NCBI GenBank assembly: GCA_018056215.1
Contig: JAGPGB010000056.1
Coordinates: forward strand, 1 to 7,243
Direction of reading: 5' to 3'
Length of the DNA: 7,243 nt
Source of the DNA: Bacteroidales bacterium
GTDB lineage: Bacteria; Bacteroidota; Bacteroidia; Bacteroidales; DTU049
The notes beneath the pieces were generated by a model that did not search any database, had not been told where the DNA came from, and saw only the letters and a program-made list of their open reading frames with translations. Each line of letters opens with the position of its first letter. Position 1 is the stretch's first letter. Shown piece after piece: positions 1 to 6,277 of the stretch. Both the position numbers and the translations under genes were made by a program.

Positions 1-113
1 CTTTCAGTTTTTGATCTCAAGCTTATGCTAGGACCTTCTTCATATTTATTGCAACTTGTTAAAAATAAAAAAGTTGCAACCAATAACATTACTATTAAAC
101 TATTCTTTCTCAT
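1..113 (-). CDS. Lipoprotein N-terminus (partial, runs off the left edge)
   Basis: Only the first 37 codons are present; the frame is open to the window edge. The start is the ATG whose complement is at 111-113. The protein begins with a short basic n-region (MRKN), a hydrophobic core at about residues 5-18 and the lipobox L18-T19-S20-C21, so signal peptidase II should cleave before Cys21 and the mature protein would be a lipid-anchored envelope protein. After the cysteine come NKYEEGPSISLRSKTE. From memory, a CxKYE(D/E)GPxxSLRSKKA start is common in Bacteroidota lipoproteins with a lipocalin-like domain, so that is the best guess for the missing part; the fold itself cannot be seen. The gene has its own promoter at 142-173 and a leader of about 20-25 bases, and it lies downstream of the MFS gene's terminator, so it is a separate unit. 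No strict lipoprotein export signal is seen after the cysteine, although the Lys-Tyr-Glu-Glu stretch is acidic. Confidence 0.8.
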   Translation of the reverse strand, partial: MRKNSLIVMLLVATFLFLTSCNKYEEGPSISLRSKTE

Positions 114-141
114 AATTTTGATTTTTTAGAGTTTTAATATG

Positions 142-173
142 CAAATTTATATAAAAATTTTTAAAATATTCAA
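142..173 (-). promoter_or_regulatory. Bacteroidota-type promoter of the edge lipoprotein gene
   Basis: Read on the minus strand, TAAATTTG (complement of 142-149) matches the Bacteroidota -7 box TAnnTTTG at every fixed position. A TTG -33 element (complement of 171-173) lies 21 bases upstream, inside the 17-23 base range known for this phylum. The -7 box lies 28 bases upstream of the ATG at 113, giving a short leader. It follows directly after the MFS terminator, where a new promoter is expected. Confidence 0.7.
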
Positions 174-185
174 TTTTATTGAAAT

Positions 186-222
186 AAAAAAACCTTTGAT
201 TTTACATCAAAGGCTTTTTTTT
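186..222 (-). terminator. Intrinsic terminator of the MFS gene, bidirectional in form
   Basis: The arms CCTTTGAT (193-200) and ATCAAAGG (206-213) form a perfect 8-bp stem with a 5-base loop. On the minus strand the stem is followed by seven T (complement of 186-192), about 20 bases after the MFS stop codon, so it ends that transcript. The plus side also carries eight T (215-222), so the hairpin could stop transcription from either direction. No plus-strand gene to its left is convincing, so its main role is taken to be minus-strand termination. Confidence 0.85.
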
Positions 223-242
223 AATTACATATAAGAAAAAAA

Positions 243-1655
243 TTAATTTTCTTCTTGTTTTTCTTTGATTTTTTCTTCTATATTAGGTAATTGCAAACTA
301 AAATTTTTGCGTTTATTTTCTGCCAATAATAGGAAAGCAAATAAAATAGAGATGGCACTTAATCCTGCAAAAATTATCATAGGTAGAGTATAATCATAAG
401 TATTTACTAATTTACCGTCTCTCATTATTTGTCCAGAGATGCAATATTTATCTAGTACCCAACCGATTAACATTGGTACACCCATTAGTCCCCAATTTTG
501 AATCCAGAAAATGAGAGCATAGGCAGTACCTAACTCTGACTCAGGAATAATTTTGGCTACAGATGGCCACATAGCAGAAGGTACTAATGAAAACCCAATT
601 CCTAATAAAACAACTAATATAACAGCTATAGCTACACTATGTAATCCAGGAATAGAAAAAATTAAGTGTACAAGTGTTATTAAAAATGAACCTATTATCA
701 TTATAGTGACGCCTTTACCAATTCTATCATAAATATTGCCAAAAATTGGTGTTAATAAAATAGTACCAAATGGTAAAATACCAGGTATAATACCAGCAAT
801 AGATGGATCTACATTAAATTTATTAACCATTAAATCACTAGCATATTTTAGAAAAGGAAAAACAGCAGAATAGAATAATACACACATGATAGCGATATAC
901 CACCAAGCTTTGTTTGATAGTATATGTCCAATACTTTTTATTCTAAATTCTGATGCAGGTTTATTATCTTTAGTGATGCCATCGCTCTCATCTAATCTTT
1001 TATCCATAAAAGTATAAATAAAAAAGGTAATAAAACCTATACATAATAAAATTAATCCAAACATAATGGGTTTAGATACACTACCCATAGATTCAGCAAT
1101 TAGTGGAGCAAAGATAAGAGCTAAAGCAGAGCCTATACGAGCAGTAGCCATTTCTAGACCCATTGCTAGAGCCATTTCTTTTCCCTTAAACCATTTAACA
1201 ATAGTTTTAGAAACTGTAATACCTGCCATTTCTACTCCTACTCCAAAGATAGCAAATCCGATAGATGCCCAAAATACTTGCCCTCTCATATGCAAGAATA
1301 AAAAGTTCACAATATGGTCATTTAACTCTGGTGTGCTGATAGCCCAATATTTAATTGCTGTACCTATAAGCATTATACTAGCACTAAGCATACATGTAAA
1401 TCTAATACCTGCTACATCGAGGATTATACCACCTAATATTAGCATTAGACAAAATACATTTATCCAACCATAAGCACCAGTAAATACACCATATTCTGTA
1501 CTTGACCACTGCAGTTCAGCTTCCACTAATGGCTTTAATGGAGACATAACATCTGAAATGAAATATCCTGTTAACATAGTGAAAGCTACGAGAATCAATG
1601 CTGTCCATCGCATTGTTTTAGATTCTCTTAATGAAGTTGTAATTTTTTCCATCAT
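243..1655 (-). CDS. Major facilitator superfamily transporter, MFSD1-like
   Basis: This is an inner-membrane secondary transporter of 470 residues with about 12 hydrophobic segments, six on each side of a charged loop at about 218-245. The MFS loop motif appears after TM2 as GGxxxD..GxR (75-85) and again in the second half as GNIYDRIGK (306-314). The stretch AMWPSVAKIIPESELGTAYA (361-380), followed by IQN (385-387) and G389, closely recalls animal MFSD1, a lysosomal dipeptide carrier. Substrate is inferred only by that resemblance; older annotations of such proteins are often generic or call them nitrate/nitrite transporters. The frame is open further upstream to a TTG at 1688, but that codon lies inside the -7 promoter box, so translation more likely starts at one of the tandem ATGs at 1655 or 1652. 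The resulting N-terminus (MMEKITTSLRESKTMRW) is also a better cytosolic lead-in to TM1. The C-terminus is a lysine- and glutamate-rich tail. The gene is monocistronic, with its own promoter and terminator, lying downstream of korAB. Confidence 0.88.
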   Translation of the reverse strand: MMEKITTSLRESKTMRWTALILVAFTMLTGYFISDVMSPLKPLVEAELQWSSTEYGVFTGAYGWINVFCLMLILGGIILDVAGIRFTCMLSASIMLIGTAIKYWAISTPELNDHIVNFLFLHMRGQVFWASIGFAIFGVGVEMAGITVSKTIVKWFKGKEMALAMGLEMATARIGSALALIFAPLIAESMGSVSKPIMFGLILLCIGFITFFIYTFMDKRLDESDGITKDNKPASEFRIKSIGHILSNKAWWYIAIMCVLFYSAVFPFLKYASDLMVNKFNVDPSIAGIIPGILPFGTILLTPIFGNIYDRIGKGVTIMIIGSFLITLVHLIFSIPGLHSVAIAVILVVLLGIGFSLVPSAMWPSVAKIIPESELGTAYALIFWIQNWGLMGVPMLIGWVLDKYCISGQIMRDGKLVNTYDYTLPMIIFAGLSAISILFAFLLLAENKRKNFSLQLPNIEEKIKEKQEEN

Positions 1656-1685
1656 AGTTTTTCTTATTTTTTTTAAAAATTTTTG

Positions 1686-1715
1686 CAAATATAAATTAAT
1701 TTTTTTTCCTTCAAA
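1686..1715 (-). promoter_or_regulatory. Bacteroidota-type promoter of the MFS gene
   Basis: On the minus strand, TTTG (complement of 1712-1715), 18 bases, then TATATTTG (complement of 1686-1693) fit the -33/-7 consensus TTTG ... TAnnTTTG exactly. Transcription would begin near 1680, giving a leader of about 25 bases, without Shine-Dalgarno, to the ATG at 1655. It sits just downstream of the korAB terminator. It is the best promoter in the window. Confidence 0.8.
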
Positions 1716-1740
1716 ATAATTTTTACAAATTAAATATAAA

Positions 1741-1774
1741 AAATAAGGAAGCAGTGTTTTATGCTTCCTTATTT
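1741..1774 (-). terminator. Intrinsic terminator of the korAB operon
   Basis: A perfect 13-bp inverted repeat, AAATAAGGAAGCA (1741-1753) and TGCTTCCTTATTT (1762-1774), encloses an 8-base loop. On the minus strand, which carries korAB, it begins about 20 bases after the korB stop codon, and its 3' arm runs into a T-rich tract (complement of 1728-1743). It insulates korAB from the MFS promoter that follows. The plus-strand side lacks a long T tract. Confidence 0.87.
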
Positions 1775-1793
1775 AATAATAGTTTTGTATCAA

Positions 1794-2831
1794 TTATCCT
1801 TTGATTTCCCAAGTATCACCACTATTCAGGAGATCATCCACGCATTTAATATTAGATTTAGCTTTCACCATACTAATTTGTTCCTCCATTAGATCATCAT
1901 ATGTAGGAGCAGGAGTATTTCTTATCACACCAAAAACCCAGGGATGATGCATTTTTGCTAACATTAAATGAATAAATGGAGAAGGAGTTTTAGCATCATG
2001 GACTAAAATATCTTTTTCAGTAATTCCATTTTCGCCTATAGTTACAACTTCTAAATTAAAATTATTTAAAATTAATCCTTTGTCTTTATTTTTACCAAAA
2101 ATCATTGGTTTACCATCTTCTACGATTAAAACATTATCATCACGATTTTCTTTATTAGTAATTTCATTATAAGCACCATCATTAAAGATTACGCAATTTT
2201 GGAAAATCTCGACAACAGAAGTGCCATCATGCTCAGCAGCTTCGAAAAGTACATTAGTAGTGAGATCTACCAATATATCTAATGAACGCGCAAAGAATGT
2301 ACCTTGTGCACCTAATACTAATTCACCTGTTGTGAAAGGATGCTCTATAGTACCATAAGGAGAAGTTTTAGTTACAGCTCCCAAAGGTGAAGTAGGTGAA
2401 TATTGTCCTTTAGTAAGTCCATAGATTTGATTATTAAAAAGTATAATATTCATATCTAGATTTCTTCTAACAACGTGGATGAAATGATTACCACCAATAG
2501 CTAAAGAATCACCATCACCAGTAGCTACCCATAAGCTCAATTTAGGATTAGCAATCTTCACACCTGTAGCAATAGCATTAGCCCTACCATGTATGCCATG
2601 GAAACCATAAGAATTGACATAATAGGGTAATCTAGAACTACAACCTATTCCAGACACAACTACATAATTTTCTTTTTTATAGCCAATCTCAGCAAAAACC
2701 TTTTTTAATGAATTGACTATCATATGATTACCACATCCTGGGCACCATCTTATTATTTGATCACTTTCAAAATCTTTCGGTGTTAATGGTACATCAGATT
2801 TAGGTATTGTATTATTTATTGATTTTTTCAT
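1794..2831 (-). CDS. korB: 2-oxoglutarate:ferredoxin oxidoreductase, beta subunit
   Basis: This is the thiamine-diphosphate and iron-sulfur subunit of the enzyme that interconverts 2-oxoglutarate plus CoA and succinyl-CoA plus CO2, using ferredoxin; it is cytoplasmic and oxygen-sensitive. In its 345 residues one sees CPGCG (30-34), GIGCSSR (61-67), the ThDP-magnesium motif GDGD (105-108) followed by NN at 133-134, and the IYGLTKGQYSPTS stretch (136-148) typical of KorB. Cys30, Cys33, Cys64 and Cys213 match the four-cysteine pattern that holds the single [4Fe-4S] cluster in this family. Length is normal for a Bacteroidota KorB. It starts 12 bases after the korA stop, so the two are co-transcribed and probably translated in balance. 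PorB (pyruvate) and VorB are relatives, but the fused gamma-alpha partner and the motif wording favour the 2-oxoglutarate enzyme. No ferredoxin-like delta subunit is encoded next to it. Confidence 0.93.
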   Translation of the reverse strand: MKKSINNTIPKSDVPLTPKDFESDQIIRWCPGCGNHMIVNSLKKVFAEIGYKKENYVVVSGIGCSSRLPYYVNSYGFHGIHGRANAIATGVKIANPKLSLWVATGDGDSLAIGGNHFIHVVRRNLDMNIILFNNQIYGLTKGQYSPTSPLGAVTKTSPYGTIEHPFTTGELVLGAQGTFFARSLDILVDLTTNVLFEAAEHDGTSVVEIFQNCVIFNDGAYNEITNKENRDDNVLIVEDGKPMIFGKNKDKGLILNNFNLEVVTIGENGITEKDILVHDAKTPSPFIHLMLAKMHHPWVFGVIRNTPAPTYDDLMEEQISMVKAKSNIKCVDDLLNSGDTWEIKG

Positions 2832-2843
2832 GATATTAAAATT

Positions 2844-4688
2844 TTATGAATTTAATAATTCTGTAAATGCATTTTCTAATTCTTTCACTGTGAAAGGTTG
2901 CCCTTGAACTTTATTATATTGATGGAATTCAATATCTTGATAGTTCATTCTGAGAATATTAGCAAATTGTCCTCTATTAAGCTCACAGACAATAACTTTT
3001 TTACCAGATTTCAATATTTCATGAGTATTTAGAGGTAATGGATTCATATATCTGAAATGAGTATGTGCAATTTTATAACCTTTTGCAGTTAGATTTTGTA
3101 TAGCACCCTCCACTTGACCTTTAGTACCACCCCAGCTAACAACTAATAAATCCGAATCTTCTGGACCAGTAATTCTTTGCATAGGCCATTTACGAGCTAT
3201 ACGTTTAATTTTTTCTTCTCTGTTAATTACCATTTTTTCATGATTTTTAGCATCTGTAGTTACTTCTCCATAGATATGAGATTTTTCTAAACCACCAACT
3301 CTATGCTGTAATCCAGGAGTACCTGGGATAGCCCATTTTCTCACATACCATTCTTCATCACGCTCATAAGGATAATACTTAACATTAGGATCAGCAAAAG
3401 GAGGATGTATTTCAGGTAAATCTTCCATTTTAGGAATACGAAATACACTAGAACCTAAACCAATATATCCATCAGAAAGTAAAATAACAGGAGTCATATG
3501 TTCTAATGCTATCTTAGCAGCTTCAAAAGCAGCAAAAAAGCAATCTACTGATGATGATGCAGCGATAATAGGAATAGGTGCTTCGCCATTACGACCAAAC
3601 ATAGACATATATAAATCTGCTTGCTCACTTTTGGTAGGCATACCAGTAGAGGGACCAGCTCTTTGTACATCTACGATTACTATTGGCAACTCAGTCATAA
3701 CTGCTAACCCCATAGCTTCTACTTTTAACGACAATCCAGGCCCAGAGGTAGTAGTAGCTGCTAATGAACCGGCAAAACTAGCACCTATAGCAGATGTTAT
3801 GCCTGCTATCTCATCTTCAGCTTGAAATGTTTTAACTCCTAATTCTCTATGTTTAGAAAGTTCAACTAAAATTTCTGTTGCAGGAGTAATAGGATAAGAA
3901 CCAATAAATAAATGAAGACCTGCTTTTTCTGCAGCTGCCATTAAACCCCATGCAGTAGCTACATTCCCTTGTATATCTCTATATTTTCCTGGTAAAAGTT
4001 CACATTTTGCTAAATAAAATTTAGGAAAATTTTCTATAGTTTCGCTATATTTATAACCATGTTCTAAAGATTTTAAATTAGCTTCTATTAATTGAGATTT
4101 ATTTTTAAATTTATTATTAATATAGTTAATAGCAGGCTTTAGGTCGAAACCAAACATATTATATAGTAATCCAAGAATAAACATATTTTTTGTTCTCTCT
4201 GCATTTTTTTTATCTAAATCACTATTAATATTGATGACCATTTCAGAAGCAGGAATTTGTAATACTGTATAATTAGATAAACTGTTATCTTCTAAAGGAT
4301 TAGAAGTATATCCAGCAGTTTCTATACTACGAGTAGTGAAATTAGAACTATCGACAACAATGATACCACCTTGTTTAACATTTTTTAGATTTACCTTTAA
4401 TGATGCAGGGTTGAAACAAACTAAAACATCATATTCATCACCAGGTGTCAAAACTTTTTTATTACTAAAATGTATCTGAAACCCAGATACACCAAAAGTA
4501 GTATTGCGAGGTGCTCTAACCTCTGCAGGAAAATCTGGAAATGTAGCCATATCTAACCCTATATGTGCTAAAGTATCAGCTAAGATATTTCCCGAAAGCT
4601 GAATACCATCTCCAGAATCACCAACAAATTTTATAACAATGTCATTTACTTGCTTTTTGCCCGACATTGGCTTGGATTCTTCATTCAT
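2844..4688 (-). CDS. korA: 2-oxoglutarate:ferredoxin oxidoreductase, fused gamma-alpha subunit
   Basis: This 614-residue protein joins two parts found as separate subunits in many archaea. The gamma domain (about 15-205) starts with the GDSGDG motif (23-28) and is thought to help bind CoA. The alpha or pyrimidine-binding domain (about 240-450) has YPITPATE (265-272), QAEDEIAG (289-296), TTSGPG (313-318) and QRAGPSTGMPTKSEQADL (342-359), followed by the C-terminal transketolase-like domain (about 510-610). These are the residues around the ThDP pyrimidine ring and 2-oxoacid site. The fusion and the length are standard for KorA of Bacteroidota and Actinobacteria. The chosen ATG at 4688 lies a short distance after a TAnnTTTG promoter; Met8 is a possible but less likely start. 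It is the first gene of the korAB operon. Annotation as a generic 2-oxoacid:acceptor oxidoreductase alpha subunit is also correct; preference for 2-oxoglutarate over other 2-oxoacids is inferred from family resemblance. Confidence 0.93.
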   Translation of the reverse strand: MNEESKPMSGKKQVNDIVIKFVGDSGDGIQLSGNILADTLAHIGLDMATFPDFPAEVRAPRNTTFGVSGFQIHFSNKKVLTPGDEYDVLVCFNPASLKVNLKNVKQGGIIVVDSSNFTTRSIETAGYTSNPLEDNSLSNYTVLQIPASEMVININSDLDKKNAERTKNMFILGLLYNMFGFDLKPAINYINNKFKNKSQLIEANLKSLEHGYKYSETIENFPKFYLAKCELLPGKYRDIQGNVATAWGLMAAAEKAGLHLFIGSYPITPATEILVELSKHRELGVKTFQAEDEIAGITSAIGASFAGSLAATTTSGPGLSLKVEAMGLAVMTELPIVIVDVQRAGPSTGMPTKSEQADLYMSMFGRNGEAPIPIIAASSSVDCFFAAFEAAKIALEHMTPVILLSDGYIGLGSSVFRIPKMEDLPEIHPPFADPNVKYYPYERDEEWYVRKWAIPGTPGLQHRVGGLEKSHIYGEVTTDAKNHEKMVINREEKIKRIARKWPMQRITGPEDSDLLVVSWGGTKGQVEGAIQNLTAKGYKIAHTHFRYMNPLPLNTHEILKSGKKVIVCELNRGQFANILRMNYQDIEFHQYNKVQGQPFTVKELENAFTELLNS

Positions 4689-4709
4689 AATTTAAATCTT
4701 TTTTTCTTG

Positions 4710-4741
4710 CAAAATTAGATGTTTTTTTTAATAAAAACTAA
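4710..4741 (-). promoter_or_regulatory. Promoter of the korAB operon
   Basis: On the minus strand TAATTTTG (complement of 4710-4717) fits TAnnTTTG perfectly. The -33 element is weak: TTAG (complement of 4738-4741) at 20 bases spacing instead of TTTG or TTG. The leader to the korA ATG would be only about 15 bases. It is back to back with the ugd promoter, with 11 bases between them. Confidence 0.6.
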
Positions 4742-4752
4742 AATTAATATTT

Positions 4753-4781
4753 ATTGATTTTAGAAAAATTGATTTATTTTG
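4753..4781 (+). promoter_or_regulatory. Probable promoter of ugd
   Basis: ATTG (4753-4756), 17 bases, then TTATTTTG (4774-4781) matches the Bacteroidota -33/-7 consensus with one mismatch (second base of TAnnTTTG). The -7 box ends 19 bases before the ugd ATG. Spacing is at the short end of the usual range. This is the only reasonable candidate in the 112-base gap between korA and ugd. Confidence 0.5.
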
Positions 4782-4800
4782 CATAAAATTAAATAATATT

Positions 4801-6126
4801 ATGAAAATTGTTATAATAGGGACTGGCTACGTAGGATTAGTTACAGGAGTTTGTTTTGCAGAGGTTGGAGTAGAAACTGTTTGCATTGATATAGACAAAA
4901 ATAAAATAGAAAATCTCAAAAAAGGAATTTCTCCAATATATGAACCAGGATTAGATGAATTAATAGCAAAAAATTTAGAAAGAGGTAGATTAAGTTTTGA
5001 CACTGATATTTCAAAAGTTTTAGATGGGGCAGAAATGGCCTTTATAGCAGTAGGTACACCACCTGATGAAGATGGAAGTGCTGATTTAAAATATGTACTT
5101 GAGGTTGCTCATAATATTGGAAAATATATGAATGACTATCTAGTCATTGTTACTAAAAGCACTGTACCAGTAGGCACAGCCCCAAAAGTAAAAGAAGCTA
5201 TCCAATTTGAATTAAATAAACGTAACTTAAACATTGATTTTGATGTAGCATCAAATCCAGAATTTCTAAAAGAAGGTGATGCAATAAATGATTTCATGAA
5301 ACCTGATCGCATAGTTATAGGTGTAGAGTCAGATAGAGCTAAAGAAATTTTTCAAAGATTATATAAACCTTTCACTCTTAATGGGCATCCAATAATTTTC
5401 ATGGATATACCATCAGCAGAAATGACCAAATATGCTGCAAATGCTATGTTAGCGACACGTATTAGTTTTATGAATGATATAGCTAATCTATGTGAAATTT
5501 TAGGTGCAGATGTTAATATGGTTAGACTTGGTATAGGTTCTGATCCCAGAATAGGTAGTAAATTTTTATATCCAGGAATAGGCTATGGAGGTAGTTGCTT
5601 TCCAAAAGATGTAAAAGCACTTATTAAAGCAGGTGAAGATAACAATTATCCTCTACGACTCTTGCAAGCTGTAGAGAACATTAATGAAGATCAAAAGAGT
5701 ATATTAGTTGATAAATTACTAAAATTCTATAATGGTGATATATCTGGTAAAAAAATTGCACTATGGGGATTATCTTTTAAACCCAATACTGATGATATGA
5801 GAGAGGCACCATCATTAGTGATTATTGATAAATTATTAAAACACAATGCACAAGTAAGTGCTTATGATCCTGCTAGCATGGAAGAAACAAAAAGGAGAAT
5901 AGGTAATGTCATTAATTATGCTAGTGATATGTACGAAGCAGTGAAAGATGCTGAAGCTCTAATATTAGTAACTGAATGGTCAGAATTTAGATTACCAGAT
6001 TGGTCTTTAATAAGAGATTTGATGAGAACACATTTAGTATTAGACGGTAGAAATATCTATGATGCTAGTGAAATGAAAGAGATGGGGTTTTATTATTATT
6101 GTATTGGTGTAAAAACTGATAGATAA
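4801..6126 (+). CDS. ugd: UDP-glucose 6-dehydrogenase
   Basis: This cytoplasmic enzyme oxidises UDP-glucose to UDP-glucuronate with two NAD+. Its 441 residues cover the three family domains: an N-terminal Rossmann domain with GTGYVG (7-12) and the acidic D30/D32 at the end of strand 2; a central helical dimer domain; and a C-terminal UDP-binding domain with WGLSFKPNTDDMRE (322-335) and AYDP (354-357). The active-site residues are in place: NPEFLKEG (152-159, Glu154), EMTKYAAN (207-214, Lys210 and Asn214) and GYGGSCFPKD (261-270) with the catalytic Cys266. Length is normal. The ATG directly begins the MKIVIIGTGYVG strand, so the start is secure; there is no Shine-Dalgarno sequence. It is followed after 151 bases by uxs, which uses its product. 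The symbol could also be given as tuaD, udg or hasB in other species. Confidence 0.95.
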   Translation: MKIVIIGTGYVGLVTGVCFAEVGVETVCIDIDKNKIENLKKGISPIYEPGLDELIAKNLERGRLSFDTDISKVLDGAEMAFIAVGTPPDEDGSADLKYVLEVAHNIGKYMNDYLVIVTKSTVPVGTAPKVKEAIQFELNKRNLNIDFDVASNPEFLKEGDAINDFMKPDRIVIGVESDRAKEIFQRLYKPFTLNGHPIIFMDIPSAEMTKYAANAMLATRISFMNDIANLCEILGADVNMVRLGIGSDPRIGSKFLYPGIGYGGSCFPKDVKALIKAGEDNNYPLRLLQAVENINEDQKSILVDKLLKFYNGDISGKKIALWGLSFKPNTDDMREAPSLVIIDKLLKHNAQVSAYDPASMEETKRRIGNVINYASDMYEAVKDAEALILVTEWSEFRLPDWSLIRDLMRTHLVLDGRNIYDASEMKEMGFYYYCIGVKTDR

Positions 6127-6277
6127 AAAGGTGAAAAAATAATGTTTAGCGAAAAGACGACTTGGAGACTGGGTGAATGAGTGACAAAGAGAGTGCGTGA
6201 TTAGTAGCAATTGAGATTAGAGTAAATATAGAAATATAATTATTAAAGTCTCTTCAAAAAATTATAAAATATTAAAA
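6127..6277 (+). other. ugd-uxs gap with a G-rich island
   Basis: These 151 bases hold no recognisable gene. The section 6149-6210 is about 47% G+C (29 of 62 by hand count) with 22 G against 7 C on the plus strand, clearly unlike the A/T-rich gaps elsewhere in the window. It contains two tiny frames overlapping by ATGA (6142-6180, 12 codons; 6177-6200, 7 codons), preceded by GGTGA at 6130-6134; they are too short to call as genes. No tRNA signature or intrinsic terminator was found. It may be a leader or a decayed remnant. Confidence 0.4.
6211..6240 (+). promoter_or_regulatory. Possible sigma-70-like promoter ahead of uxs
   Basis: TTGAGA (6211-6216), 18 bases, then TATAAT (6235-6240) matches the E. 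coli housekeeping consensus at 11 of 12 positions. It ends 37 bases before the uxs ATG. It does not fit the TAnnTTTG form of the other promoters here, and A/T-rich DNA yields TATAAT by chance easily, so its activity in this host is uncertain. No better TAnnTTTG candidate is seen in this gap. Confidence 0.3.

Noticed and set aside
49..79. Perfect 9-bp inverted repeat TTGCAACTT / AAGTTGCAA with a 13-base loop
   Set aside because: It has no T tract on the minus strand and falls inside the lipoprotein signal-peptide codons, where it is most simply a coding coincidence.
113..120. Plus-strand TAATTTTG, a perfect -7 box
   Set aside because: There is no TTG or TTTG 17-23 bases upstream and no plus-strand gene downstream; it also overlaps the minus-strand lipoprotein leader.
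1..129. Plus-strand open frame of 42 codons ending in TAG at 127-129
   Set aside because: It lies opposite the well-supported lipoprotein start, has no recognisable sequence, and its hydrophobic tail is the mirror of the signal-peptide codons.
169..183. Small hairpin TTCAAT-ttt-ATTGAA beside the terminator
   Set aside because: A 6-bp A/T-rich stem is weak and expected by chance here, and it overlaps the -33 region of the lipoprotein promoter.
1066..1473. Plus-strand open frame of 135 codons
   Set aside because: It is antisense to the conserved transporter gene, has no promoter or leader, and gives a composition typical of an antisense shadow.
3631..3825. Plus-strand open frame of 64 codons
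   Set aside because: It is antisense to the most conserved part of korA, whose motifs explain the bases.
6142..6200. Two overlapping tiny frames (12 and 7 codons) as peptide genes
   Set aside because: They are too short to separate from chance; kept only as part of the G-rich island observation.
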